A DNA stretch of 45,716 nucleotides from Planctomycetota bacterium. Its GTDB lineage: Bacteria; Planctomycetota; UBA1135; GCA-002686595. The stretch is taken from assembly GCA_021413885.1 (NCBI GenBank), contig JAIOPM010000027.1, positions 1 through 45,716 of the forward strand, in the 5' to 3' direction. The translations under genes and the position numbers were made by a program. Below, one piece after another: positions 16,082 to 27,388 of this stretch. Below the pieces are notes generated by a model. The model saw only the letters and a program-made list of their open reading frames with translations. It had not been told where the DNA came from and searched no databases. The first letter of the stretch is position 1; every line of letters begins with the position of its first letter.

Positions 16082-17194
16082 TCAGTCGAAGTAGGCGACG
16101 ATGCGGTCGAAGAACGATTGGTTGCCGGCGCTCTTCTTCTCGATCTCGGCGAACTGCTTCAAGAGCTCCTTCTGTTTGTCGGAGACCTTCTTCGGCACCT
16201 CGACGAACACGCGCACGAGCTGATCGCCGCGTCCGCGTCCTTCGAGCACCGGCAGCCCTTGGCCGCGCAGTCGGAACACCTTGCCCGTCGGAGTGCCGGC
16301 GGGAATCGTCAGCTCGGCGCGACCGCGCAGCGTCGGCACCTCGACCGAATCGCCGAGCGCCATCTGCGTGAACGAGATCGGGATCTCGGTGATCAAGTCG
16401 GCGCCGCTGCGCTGGAAGATCTTGTGCTCGATCTCGCGCACCGAGCAATACAGGTCGCCGCGCGGCGCGCCGGCGTCGCCCGCGTCGCCTTCGCCGGTGA
16501 TCCGCAAGCGCACGCCTTCCTCGATGCCCGCCGGGATCGCGATCTTGACGTCGACCTTCTTGGTCTCGAAGCCCGCGCCGCGACAGCCGGTGCACGGCGA
16601 CTCGACGACTTGGCCGAGGCCGGAACAGCGCGGGCACGCGGTCGCGATCGCGAACGGGCCTTGGCTGCGCATCACTTGTCCGCGTCCGCCGCAGGTCGTG
16701 CACGTGTTGCGCGAGGTGCCGGGCTTCGCGCCGGTGCCCTTGCAGATGCCGCAGTGCTCTTGGCGTTTGAGCGAGAGCGTCTTCTCGACGCCGGTGTCGA
16801 CCTCTTCCATCGTCAGGTCGAGGACGACCTTGAGGTCGCGACCCGCGCGCGGTCCGGTGCGGCCGCGTCCGAAGAGGTCGCCGAACATGCCGCCGCCGAA
16901 GATGTCGCCGAAGGCTTGGAAGATGTCTTCGACGTTGGTGAAGCGCTGGCCCGCGTGGCCGCCTTGCTCGAACGCGCGATGGCCGAACTGGTCGTACTGG
17001 GCGCGTGTCTGCGGATCCGAGAGCACCTCGTACGCCGCCGCCGCTTCCTTGAACCTGGCCTCCGCGTCCGCGTTCCCCGGATTGCGATCGGGGTGGTGCT
17101 TCATCGCGAGCTTGCGGAAGGACTTCTTGATCTCGTCCTCCGACGCTTCGCGCGTGACGCCCAGGATCTCGTAGTAGTCGCGTTTGTCGCTCAT
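16082..17194 (-). CDS. dnaJ: Chaperone protein DnaJ
   Basis: A 370-residue type I DnaJ. The J domain (1-70) has the HPD triad at residues 34-36, which stimulates DnaK ATPase. A Gly/Phe-rich linker follows (about 75-115, FGDIFGGGMFGDLFGRG). The zinc domain has four CxxCxGxG-type motifs near 148, 165, 187 and 201 (CGICKGTG, CTTCGGRG, CPRCSGLG, CTGCRGAG). The C-terminal substrate-binding domains carry IPAGTPTGKVFRLRGQGLP. A weak -10-like TACTCG lies 5 bases before the ATG. It heads the dnaJ-grpE-fmdB operon, the reverse of the usual grpE-before-dnaJ order. Confidence 0.95.
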   Translation of the reverse strand: MSDKRDYYEILGVTREASEDEIKKSFRKLAMKHHPDRNPGNADAEARFKEAAAAYEVLSDPQTRAQYDQFGHRAFEQGGHAGQRFTNVEDIFQAFGDIFGGGMFGDLFGRGRTGPRAGRDLKVVLDLTMEEVDTGVEKTLSLKRQEHCGICKGTGAKPGTSRNTCTTCGGRGQVMRSQGPFAIATACPRCSGLGQVVESPCTGCRGAGFETKKVDVKIAIPAGIEEGVRLRITGEGDAGDAGAPRGDLYCSVREIEHKIFQRSGADLITEIPISFTQMALGDSVEVPTLRGRAELTIPAGTPTGKVFRLRGQGLPVLEGRGRGDQLVRVFVEVPKKVSDKQKELLKQFAEIEKKSAGNQSFFDRIVAYFD

Positions 17195-17255
17195 GTCGTC
17201 GAGTACGGCACGCGGGCGGCGGGCATTTCGTTTCGGGCGAGGCGCGTTTCAGCGC

Positions 17256-17302
17256 TCGAGGCGGTCGGGCGCTTCCCTATCGGAAGCCGCCGACCGCCTC
17301 GA
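17256..17302 (-). terminator. Strong hairpin after the groEL pair
   Basis: An inverted repeat of about 21 bp per arm with two internal mismatches and the 5-base loop CTATC. The outer 12 bp (CGAGGCGGTCGG against CCGACCGCCTCG) are perfect. It lies 25 bases after the groEL2 stop and before dnaJ. There is no clear T-run, so termination may be partial or factor-assisted. Confidence 0.6.
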
Positions 17303-17326
17303 ACGTGAGAGCCGCGCGCGACGCGC

Positions 17327-20668
<3,342 letters not shown>

Positions 20669-20740
20669 GGAATCGTGCTTTCGAAAGATGGGGGATCGGA
20701 CCGGACACCTCGCAGCCGGGCGCGGCCGCCTCACTCGAAT

Positions 20741-20760
20741 GCACGCCGACGTCGACGTGC
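20741..20760. promoter_or_regulatory. 20-base imperfect palindrome upstream of groEL1
   Basis: GCACGCCGACGTCGACGTGC pairs with itself except at one position (C6 against A15). It is unrelated to the CIRCE consensus. Its place 73 bases before groEL1 would suit an operator. Palindromes of this kind are less surprising in GC-rich DNA. Confidence 0.35.
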
Positions 20761-20974
20761 CGGGGAGCCGGCTCAAGGCGCGAGAGGGCGCCGCGAAAGC
20801 AAGAACGGTGCCGCTGGCGGAAGTCGGCGGCGCGCGCGAACCGTCGGAGCAGGAGCGCTGCCCGAATGGCAGCAGCACCGATTCGCGTACCGAGTTTCTG
20901 CCGATTTGGCGGAGGTGCGTCGCGCGCACCGGGCGCGTCGCGTGATCGTCGGACGAAGCGCGCGGCGACGAGCT

Positions 20975-20980
20975 TAGGAT
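20975..20980 (+). promoter_or_regulatory. -10 hexamer TAGGAT, 8 bases before ATG
   Basis: TAGGAT at 20975-20980 precedes the ATG at 20989 by 8 bases and no Shine-Dalgarno sequence follows. No obvious -35 is seen. Confidence 0.45.
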
Positions 20981-20988
20981 TCGCGCCC

Positions 20989-22191
20989 ATGTCGATCGCC
21001 GCGCTCTGCTTCTGCCTGCTCTCTCTCCCCACGAACCGTGAGCTCCAAGACGAAGCCAAGTCGACGGCGGTCCAGGCGACCGCGCGGTTGCGCGACGGCT
21101 CGCGCCGCGAGGTCGACGTCGCGACGTGGACGCCCGACGCCGCGACGGAGGCGGGACTCCTGATCCTCGACGTGCGCGCGGGCTCCAGGCCCGTCGGCGA
21201 CGCGCTGCCGATGGAGAGCGTCGAAGTCGACCTGGTCGGCGGCGAGCGCTTGATCGGCGCGATCGTCGGCGGCGCCGGCGACGACTTCACGGTCCGACTC
21301 GGGCCCGCCACGTCGATCAAGGTCAACGTCGATGCGCTGGCGGGGCTGCGTTTCCCCGGTCGACTCGCGGCGGGCGAGACCGCGGCGCTCGAGCCGCCCT
21401 CGAGCGGCGATCGGCTCTACCGCTCGAACGGCGCGCGGGTCGAACGCATCGACGGGACGTTCGAGGCGTTCTCGACCGAAGGCGTCGGCTTCGAGAGCGT
21501 GCTCGGCAAGAGCGTCTTCGCATGGCGCGACGTGATCGCGCTCTACGTCGAGAACGCGGCGAAGGCCGAACGCGAAGCGCTCGGGCCGGCGAGCGTGTGC
21601 GTCGACCTGCAAGACGGTTCGCGTCTGTTCGGCCGTTGGACGAGTTCGAGCGCGCGCGGTCTCGAACTGGAGCGCGCCGCCGTCGTCGCGACGCTTCCGT
21701 GGCCGTGGATCGACGAAGTCTCGAAGCGCGCCGACGACTTCGCGTTCCTGTCGTCGCTCGCGATCGCGAAGACCGACGCGCCGTCGCCCTTCGGCGACGA
21801 CCTCGGCTTCACGTTCGTGCCGCGCATCGATCGCGCCGTCGACGGCGGTGTGTTGACCGCGGCCGGACGGCCGTGGCGCCGCGGCTTCGGTGTGCACGCA
21901 CCGACGCGTTTGACGTGGCGCCTCGACGGGCGTTGGAAGGAGCTGCGCGGCGCCGCGTGCATCGACGATCAAGTGTTGCGGCTGCCGAGCCGCGGCTCGG
22001 TCCGCTTTCGCATCCACGTCGACGGCAAGGTCGCATGGGAGAGCGCGGTCGCGCGCGGTGGCGAAGCGCCGCTCGAATGGCCGGTGGTTTCGCTCGCGGG
22101 TGCGCACGAGCTCGTGCTCGAAGTCGATCCGACCGAGGACCTGCACGTCGCGGATCGCGCGGACTGGCTCGCCCCCTATCTCGTGCGCTGA
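20989..22191 (+). CDS. Secreted NPCBM/NEW2-domain protein
   Basis: A 400-residue protein with a short hydrophobic start (MSIAALCFCLLSLPT) that may be a signal peptide. Residues of about 20-270 contain two related beta-rich units (EVDLVGGERLIGAIVG and VCVDLQDGSRLFGRWT). The C-terminal part is an NPCBM-type carbohydrate-binding domain: RPWRRGFGVHAPTRLTW, ELRGAACIDDQV, GSVRFRIHVDGKVAWES and HELVLEVDP. Such domains are frequent in planctomycetes. A role in binding glycans outside the membrane is inferred. A 13-base tandem duplication covers its stop codon. Confidence 0.75.
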   Translation: MSIAALCFCLLSLPTNRELQDEAKSTAVQATARLRDGSRREVDVATWTPDAATEAGLLILDVRAGSRPVGDALPMESVEVDLVGGERLIGAIVGGAGDDFTVRLGPATSIKVNVDALAGLRFPGRLAAGETAALEPPSSGDRLYRSNGARVERIDGTFEAFSTEGVGFESVLGKSVFAWRDVIALYVENAAKAEREALGPASVCVDLQDGSRLFGRWTSSSARGLELERAAVVATLPWPWIDEVSKRADDFAFLSSLAIAKTDAPSPFGDDLGFTFVPRIDRAVDGGVLTAAGRPWRRGFGVHAPTRLTWRLDGRWKELRGAACIDDQVLRLPSRGSVRFRIHVDGKVAWESAVARGGEAPLEWPVVSLAGAHELVLEVDPTEDLHVADRADWLAPYLVR

Positions 22192-22205
22192 GTCTCGTGC
22201 GCTGA
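22179..22205 (+). repeat. Tandem 13-base duplication over a stop codon
   Basis: TCTCGTGCGCTGA occurs at 22179-22191 and again at 22193-22205, separated by one base. The first copy holds the stop codon of the NPCBM gene; the second is non-coding. Confidence 0.85.
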
Positions 22206-22218
22206 CGGACGCGCGCGG

Positions 22219-23244
22219 TCACTTCGCCGGCGGCGTCGGCTTGTCCTCGGTCGGCGTGCGGAAGTAGATGCCGCGGTTGCCGCCGGATTGCTTCGCGAGG
22301 CGCAACGCTTCCTCCGCGTGGAGGCGCAACGTGTCGCTCGAGTCGAGATCGGTGCCGTCGAAGGTCTCGTAGCCGATGCTCGCGCTGACTTCGATCGCGC
22401 CGCGCGCGCCGGGCATCGGGCCCGACAGCGCGCGGATCGCGTCGAGCAGACGCTGCACGACGTGCGCGGCGTCGTTGGTGCGCGTGTAGGGGAGCAGCAC
22501 GGCGAATTCGTCGCCGCCCAAACGTCCGGCGACGTCTTCCGTGCGCAGCGCGGCGCGGATCGAACCGCCGACCTGCGAGATCACGTAGTCGCCGACGGTG
22601 TGGTCGTTCTGCTTGTTGATCTGGCCGAAGCGATCGAGGTCGATGATCAACAACGCCAAGCTCAAGTGGTGACGTTGAGCGGCGGAGAAGTGCTCGCGCA
22701 GACGTTCTTGGAAACCGTGCGGACGCAGCAACTCGGTGCGATCGTCGTAGAGCGCGCGGTGGCGCAGCTCGCTCATTTCTTGAAGGCGCTCGTAGTGGCT
22801 CTTCAGGCTCTCGATGCGCATCACGAATTCCTCCGCGGGCGCGTCGCGGCGCACGAGATCCCACGAACCGCGTTCGAGGGAACGCGCGGCGATCACGGCG
22901 GCGAGAGCGTCCTTCGGATCGGTGACGAGCAACACCGGAACCGGCGGTTCGGCGCTGCGCGCGCGATCGAGTGCTTCGAGTTCGATCGAACCGCTCGACA
23001 GCGGATCGACGACGAGGACGCTCGGTTCGACGCGCGCGAAGAGCTCGAGCGATTGCCGCAGGTTGCGGCTCGTCTGGATGCGATAGCCCGCGGCTTCGAG
23101 CGACGGCAGCAACGCGGCGAGACCCTCTCCGCGATGGTCGCAGCAGAGGAGAACCTGAGCGTTGGGCATGCCGATGGACGGACCACGACGTACCGCGGCG
23201 ACGCGTCCGGTGACGGGAGCGGGCGCAGCTTGCGGCGCGTCCAT
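22219..23244 (-). CDS. Diguanylate cyclase (GGDEF) with degenerate receiver domain
   Basis: A 341-residue protein. Residues of about 26-125 look like a receiver domain: VLLCCDHRGEGLAALL, then PSVLVVDPL with a possible phospho-Asp. The N-terminal acidic pair and the C-terminal Lys are not conserved, so phosphorylation is doubtful. A linker helix (SHYERLQEMSELRHRALYDD) leads to the GGDEF domain, with LSLALLIIDLDRFGQIN and the intact active site RLGGDEFAVLL. RTED five residues before it is the product-inhibition I-site. It should make cyclic di-GMP. The start at 23244 is favoured; 23169 is an alternative. Confidence 0.88.
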   Translation of the reverse strand: MDAPQAAPAPVTGRVAAVRRGPSIGMPNAQVLLCCDHRGEGLAALLPSLEAAGYRIQTSRNLRQSLELFARVEPSVLVVDPLSSGSIELEALDRARSAEPPVPVLLVTDPKDALAAVIAARSLERGSWDLVRRDAPAEEFVMRIESLKSHYERLQEMSELRHRALYDDRTELLRPHGFQERLREHFSAAQRHHLSLALLIIDLDRFGQINKQNDHTVGDYVISQVGGSIRAALRTEDVAGRLGGDEFAVLLPYTRTNDAAHVVQRLLDAIRALSGPMPGARGAIEVSASIGYETFDGTDLDSSDTLRLHAEEALRLAKQSGGNRGIYFRTPTEDKPTPPAK

Positions 23245-23735
23245 CGGCGGACGCGCGGGCGAGTTACGAATACCCTTCCCTGCACGGGCGAGACCGGGCG
23301 GGTTCGGTGTCTGTACCGGAATTATGTCGGGCGGCGGCAAGTTTAGGAACCTGCTTTTATGCGCAGGGCGCTGCCCCGGCCCGAATGCACATGACTTCGT
23401 TCTCGGCCGAACTCGTCGAGCAAGGTCCAAGACCTCGCTCGACGTCCCCTTCGACCCGAACGATCCCCACGGCGAGACGCGACCCGAAACAGCCTTCCGG
23501 CGCGAGCGGAGTCCAGCGAAGCGTCGCGCGCGTTGACAGGCAAGGGTCCACCCGTAGAATCTCCGCCCACTTCTTGCCGGGAGACGCTGGTTTTCCAGGA
23601 GCGCACCATTCCGCGCCCCGCCCGCCGCTTCCCGAACCGCAGGTCCGACCACCTAACGCGCGGGAACTTCGGGATGCTTCGGCGTCTCGTCGCCGCGTCC
23701 ACGGGGCGGCCAGGTGCAGGAAGAGAACGATCTCC
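23245..23735. other. 491-base divergent region with the rpsB promoter and leader
   Basis: The region between the GGDEF gene (minus) and rpsB (plus) contains the rpsB promoter at 23533-23560 and a leader of about 170 bases. A small hairpin (CCTGC with GCAGG) lies near 23350-23368. CATAAT on the minus strand near 23320 could serve the GGDEF gene, but no matching -35 is seen. I found no supported gene. Confidence 0.55.
23533..23560 (+). promoter_or_regulatory. Sigma-70-type promoter of the rpsB operon
   Basis: TTGACA (23533-23538), a 16-base spacer and TAGAAT (23555-23560) make the clearest full promoter in the window. Transcription would begin near 23567 and leave a leader of about 170 bases before rpsB. 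Ribosomal protein S2 leaders often carry an autoregulatory RNA structure. Confidence 0.8.
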
Positions 23736-24653
23736 ATGCAAAACGTCACGGTCAAAGAGCTAATCGACGCCGGCGTGCACTTCGGTTGCCCGGTCTCGCG
23801 TTGGAACCCGAAGATGCGCCCCTACATTTGGGGTCGCCGCAACCTGATCCACATCATGGATCTGCGCGAGACCATGCGTGGTCTGATTCGCGCGCAGAAC
23901 TTCCTGATGCACGTCGCCGCCGACGGCCACCAGATCCTGTGGATCGGAACGAAGCGCCAGGTCAAGGGCGTGATCCGCAGCGCGGGCGAGCGCACCGGCA
24001 TGCCGATCGTCACCGAGCGTTGGATCGGCGGCACGCTGACCAACTTCTCCGTGATCCGCAGCCGCCTCCGTCGCCTCGAGGAGCTCGAGCAGCTCGACGA
24101 GAACGGTGGGATGGTGGAGTTGCCGAAGAAGATGCAGTCCACCTTGCGCCGCGAGCGCAAGAAGATCGAACGCAACCTCTCGGGCATCCGCGAGATGATG
24201 ACGATCCCCGGCGCGGTCGTGATCGTCGATCCCGCGCGCGAACACAACGCGGTGAAGGAAGCCCGGCGCCTCGGCGTGCCGTTGGTCGGCATCCTCGACA
24301 CCGATTGCGATCCGTCGCTCGTCGACATCGTGATCCCCGGCAACGACGATGCGTTGAAGTCGGTGCGCGTGCTGATCGAGAGCCTCGCCGCTTCCGTCGA
24401 GGAAGGCTGCCAGAACCGCAAGGCGGTCGCCGTCGAAGGCAACGCCAAGGGCGATTCGGGTCCGATGGGCGACGAGCCCCGTCCGACGCGCGGCAACCGT
24501 CCGCCGCCGGCCGGCGTGCGCCGTCGTCAGACCGTGCATGCGCTCCCGGGTCTCGCCTCCGGCGCGACCGAAGAGGAGATCGGCGTGGCGCCCGAGGACG
24601 TCGCCGCCGAAGTGCTGCCGACCAAGACCGACGACGCCGCCGCCGCCGAGTGA
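23736..24653 (+). CDS. rpsB: 30S ribosomal protein S2
   Basis: A 305-residue S2 protein. It begins MQNVTVKELIDAGVHFGCPV and has WNPKMRPYIWGRRNLIHIMDL, ERWIGGTLTNF, VIVDPAREHNAVKEARRLGVPLVG (split motif) and LDTDCDPSLVDIVIPGNDDA, all conserved. The core ends near residue 230. The remaining 75 residues are a Pro/Glu/Ala-rich extension (RPTRGNRPPPAGVRRRQ and then acidic) absent from E. coli S2. The start is supported by AGGAAGAG about 11 bases upstream. It is the first gene of rpsB-tsf-pyrH-frr. Confidence 0.97.
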   Translation: MQNVTVKELIDAGVHFGCPVSRWNPKMRPYIWGRRNLIHIMDLRETMRGLIRAQNFLMHVAADGHQILWIGTKRQVKGVIRSAGERTGMPIVTERWIGGTLTNFSVIRSRLRRLEELEQLDENGGMVELPKKMQSTLRRERKKIERNLSGIREMMTIPGAVVIVDPAREHNAVKEARRLGVPLVGILDTDCDPSLVDIVIPGNDDALKSVRVLIESLAASVEEGCQNRKAVAVEGNAKGDSGPMGDEPRPTRGNRPPPAGVRRRQTVHALPGLASGATEEEIGVAPEDVAAEVLPTKTDDAAAAE

Positions 24654-24663
24654 CGCACTTTTG

Positions 24664-24691
24664 CCGCGGCGCGCCGGAACGCGCGCCGCGG
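24664..24691 (+). terminator. GC-rich hairpin between rpsB and tsf
   Basis: CCGCGGCGCGC (24664-24674) pairs perfectly with GCGCGCCGCGG (24681-24691) around a 6-base loop and is followed by ATCTTT. It lies 10 bases after the rpsB stop. It may act as a partial terminator or an mRNA processing and stability element that sets the rpsB to tsf ratio. Confidence 0.6.
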
Positions 24692-24819
24692 ATCTTTCGG
24701 TGCTGGCGCGTCGACACGCTGTCGTCGGACGCGAGCGCTCTGCTCGATCGAACACCGTGCGCCGTGATCACCACGCGCGCCCCGGAACTCGCCTCACGGA
24801 ATTCAAGGAACGCGAAACG

Positions 24820-25689
24820 ATGGATATCTCCGCCAAGATGGTCTCCGAGCTGCGCGAGCGCTCGGGCGCACCGCTGATGGACTGCAAGCGCGCGCTGGTC
24901 GCCAGCAACGCCGGCGTGACCACCGAAGCCGCGTTGATGGACGCCGCTTTCGACTACCTGCGCAAGGCGGGTCTGAAGAGCGCGGACAAGCGCGCCGGTC
25001 GCGCGACCGCCCAAGGCCGCGTGTGCGTCAAGCTCGGCGCGGACGCGAAGAGTGGCGCGATGGTGTCGCTCGGTTGCGAGACCGACTTCGTCGCGGCGAC
25101 CGATCAGTTCATCGGACTGCTTTCGGAGCTGACGGACCTCGCGCTCGCGAAGAACCCCGACAACGTCGAGTCGTTCGGCGGCGCCATGTTGCCCTCGCGC
25201 AAGGCGACGGTCGGCGACGCGCTCAAGGAGTTCATCTCGAAGTCCGGCGAGAACACGCAAGTGGTCGCAATCGCGCGCTTCGAGAACCCGGCGGGTCGCG
25301 TTGGTTCCTACGTGCACTTCAACCAGAAGGTCGGCGCGCTGATCTCGCTGTCGACGACGGCGAGCGCCGACAAGACCGACGCGTTCTTGAAGCAGCTCGG
25401 CATGCACATCGCCTCGTCGAAGCCGACTGCACTCTCCCGCGATGAGATCGCGGCCGACTTGGTCGAGCGCGAGAAAGCGGTCTACCGCGAGAGCGAAGAC
25501 ATGAAGGGCAAGCCTCCCGAGAAGGTCGAAATGATCCTCAAGGGCAAGCTCGAGAAGTTCTACGGCGGCATCGTCCTGAACGAGCAGCCGTGGGTGCACG
25601 ACGACAAGATCACGGTCAAGACCGCGGTCGAGAAGGCGCTCGGCGCCGGCTCGAAGATCGATCGCTTCGCCTTGCAGCAACTGGGCTGA
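24820..25689 (+). CDS. tsf: Elongation factor Ts
   Basis: A 289-residue EF-Ts, the guanine nucleotide exchange factor of EF-Tu. The N-terminal domain has SAKMVSELRERSGAPLMDCKRAL (UBA-like). The exchange motif appears as LGCETDFVAATDQF. Later motifs are VGSYVHFNQKVGALISL, LGMHIASSKP and FYGGIVLNEQPWV. The start at 24820 has AAGGAA about nine bases upstream. It follows rpsB by 166 bases that include a strong hairpin. Confidence 0.96.
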   Translation: MDISAKMVSELRERSGAPLMDCKRALVASNAGVTTEAALMDAAFDYLRKAGLKSADKRAGRATAQGRVCVKLGADAKSGAMVSLGCETDFVAATDQFIGLLSELTDLALAKNPDNVESFGGAMLPSRKATVGDALKEFISKSGENTQVVAIARFENPAGRVGSYVHFNQKVGALISLSTTASADKTDAFLKQLGMHIASSKPTALSRDEIAADLVEREKAVYRESEDMKGKPPEKVEMILKGKLEKFYGGIVLNEQPWVHDDKITVKTAVEKALGAGSKIDRFALQQLG

Positions 25690-25692
25690 ACG

Positions 25693-25721
25693 TGGACGTC
25701 GACGGGCGAACGCGTTAGGAA
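25693..25721 (+). promoter_or_regulatory. Candidate internal promoter before pyrH
   Basis: TGGACG (25693-25698), a 17-base spacer and TAGGAA (25716-25721) stand 6 bases before the pyrH ATG, in the 38-base gap after tsf. The geometry fits the leaderless pattern seen elsewhere in the window. Confidence 0.4.
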
Positions 25722-25727
25722 GGCGCC

Positions 25728-26444
25728 ATGGCCTACCATCGCGTCCTGCTGAAATTGTCCGGCGAGGCCCTCGGCCACGCCGAGAGTGGGCAGGGAATCG
25801 ACCCCGACGCCGTCGGTCTCGTCGCGCGTCAAGTCGCCCACGTCGCGAGCCTCGGCGTCGAGATCGCGCTGGTCGTCGGCGGCGGCAACATCCTGCGCGG
25901 AGCCGAGTTCTCGAAGCTCGGCGCCGATCGTGCGAGCGCCGACTACATGGGCATGCTCGCGACGGTGATCAACGCGCTCGCGCTCTCCGATGCGATCGAG
26001 AAGCAGGGCCGCGACACGCGCGTGATGACGGCGATCGAGATCAAGCAAGTCGCCGAGCCCTTCCTGCGCCGCCGCGCGATCGCGCACCTCGAGAAGGGCC
26101 TGGTGGTGATCCTCGCCGCCGGCACCGGCAATCCGTTCTTCACCACCGACACCGCCGCGGCGTTGCGCGCGCGCGAGCTCGGTTGCGAAGTGTTGCTCAA
26201 GGCGACGAAAGTCGACGGCGTCTACACCGCGGATCCGAAGCGCGATCGCTCGGCTCAGCGCTTGACGACGTTGACGCACATGCAGGTGCTCGAGCGTCAG
26301 CTCAAGGTGATGGACACCACCGCGATCAGCCTGTGCATGGAGTCGCACTTGCCCGTCGTCGTCTTCAACCTGTTCGAAGAAGGCAACATCGAACGCGTCA
26401 TCCGAGGCGAGAACCTCGGCACGATCATTCGGAGCTCCCCATGA
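25728..26444 (+). CDS. pyrH: UMP kinase
   Basis: A 238-residue bacterial UMP kinase of the amino-acid-kinase fold that makes UDP from UMP and ATP. Motifs are LLKLSGEAL (phosphate loop), [45 protein letters not shown] and [15 protein letters not shown]. Its last four bases overlap the frr start (ATGA). The rpsB-tsf-pyrH-frr order is widely conserved in bacteria. Confidence 0.97.
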   Translation: MAYHRVLLKLSGEALGHAESGQGIDPDAVGLVARQVAHVASLGVEIALVVGGGNILRGAEFSKLGADRASADYMGMLATVINALALSDAIEKQGRDTRVMTAIEIKQVAEPFLRRRAIAHLEKGLVVILAAGTGNPFFTTDTAAALRARELGCEVLLKATKVDGVYTADPKRDRSAQRLTTLTHMQVLERQLKVMDTTAISLCMESHLPVVVFNLFEEGNIERVIRGENLGTIIRSSP

Positions 26445-27010
26445 CCTCTCCCGCATTCCAGAAGATCGTCACCGAAACCCAGCAAGGCCTCGACAAGGCG
26501 CTCGTGCACGTCACGGACACCTTGCGCGGCGTGCGCACCGCGCGCGCGTCGAGCACGTTGGTCGACAACATCCGCGTCGACTACTACGGCACGATGACGC
26601 CGATCAACCAGATGGCCGCGGTGTCGACGCCCGAGCCGCGCCAGCTCGTGATCAAGCCCTTCGACATCTCGGTGATCACCGAGATCTCGAAGGCGATCAT
26701 GAAGTCGGACCTCGGCATCACGCCGCAGACCGACGGCAAGATCCTGCGGCTGACGATGCCGCAACTCTCCGGCGAACAACGTCAGAAGTACGCCGCGAAG
26801 GTGAAGGAGCTCGTCGAGGAAGCGCGCGTCTCGATGCGCAACGTGCGCCGCGACCAGAACAAGCACGCCGACACCGCGCTCAAGGCCGGCGACCTGACCG
26901 AGGACGAGAACCGCAAGCTCCACGACAAGATCCAGGAGCAGCTCAAGGACGCCGAGAAGAAGTTGGATCAGGTCCAGGAGAAGAAGGTCGTCGAGATCAT
27001 GGAGGTCTGA
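26441..27010 (+). CDS. frr: Ribosome recycling factor
   Basis: A 189-residue RRF, which with EF-G splits post-termination ribosomes. Family motifs are [30 protein letters not shown] (residues of about 29-58), [18 protein letters not shown] and [12 protein letters not shown]. The C-terminal helix of domain I has [20 protein letters not shown]. It overlaps the pyrH stop by 4 bases. The stop codon lies in the loop of a small perfect hairpin. Confidence 0.97.
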   Translation: MTSPAFQKIVTETQQGLDKALVHVTDTLRGVRTARASSTLVDNIRVDYYGTMTPINQMAAVSTPEPRQLVIKPFDISVITEISKAIMKSDLGITPQTDGKILRLTMPQLSGEQRQKYAAKVKELVEEARVSMRNVRRDQNKHADTALKAGDLTEDENRKLHDKIQEQLKDAEKKLDQVQEKKVVEIMEV

Positions 27011-27017
27011 GACCTCC
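27001..27017 (+). terminator. Small hairpin with the frr stop codon in its loop
   Basis: GGAGGTC (27001-27007), TGA stop, GACCTCC (27011-27017): a perfect 7-bp stem whose three-base loop is the frr stop codon. There is no T-run, so a weak terminator or 3'-end stabiliser is inferred. Confidence 0.4.
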
Positions 27018-27058
27018 GCGCCGCTCGACGGGACCACTTCCGGCCCACTTCCACCCAC

Positions 27059-27086
27059 TTCCAATCAGGCCTTCGGACGGTATGCT
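27059..27086 (+). promoter_or_regulatory. Candidate tRNA-Lys promoter
   Basis: TATGCT (27081-27086) lies 41 bases before the tRNA-Lys(CTT) gene, with TTCCAA (27059-27064) as a weak -35 at 16 bases. The region also has three CCACTTCC repeats. Confidence 0.45.
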
Positions 27087-27127
27087 TCTCGCCCTCGCGA
27101 CCCTCGAATCCGAGGCCTGCGAACATC

Positions 27128-27203
27128 GCCCGCGTAGCTCAGCTGGTAGAGCAGATGACTCTTAATCATAAGGTCCCAGGTTCGATCCCTGGCGCGGGCA
27201 CCA
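27128..27203 (+). tRNA. tRNA-Lys (anticodon CTT), CCA encoded
   Basis: This is a 76-base cloverleaf. The acceptor stem pairs GCCCGCG with CGCGGGC, followed by discriminator A and encoded CCA. The D arm is GCTC/GAGC. The anticodon loop CTCTTAA gives CTT, and the T arm is CCAGG-TTCGATC-CCTGG. The anticodon stem has one G-A mismatch at the top. It shares 26 identical bases of its 3' half with the next tRNA, which suggests duplication. Confidence 0.95.
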
Positions 27204-27243
27204 CTTCCACTCGCAGCGCGCGCATGCGCCGCGCGATGTGTTC

Positions 27244-27319
<76 letters not shown>

Positions 27320-27388
27320 AAAACTCCGCACCGTTGCGCGGGAAGCTCGGAACCGATGGACCGGGTTCGGCTGCGCCGAACACCGAGG

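Larger units (their letters stand above)
20669..20988. other. 320-base divergent intergenic region
   Basis: This region separates groEL1 (minus) from the NPCBM gene (plus). It holds a 20-base palindrome at 20741-20760 and the -10 box for the plus-strand gene at 20975-20980. I see no coding region or small RNA that I can support. Confidence 0.6.

Noticed and set aside
23360..23395. A 12-codon leader peptide (from ATG 23359) between the GGDEF gene and rpsB
   Set aside because: It lies upstream of the rpsB promoter, has a poorly spaced ribosome site and shows no regulatory codon run.
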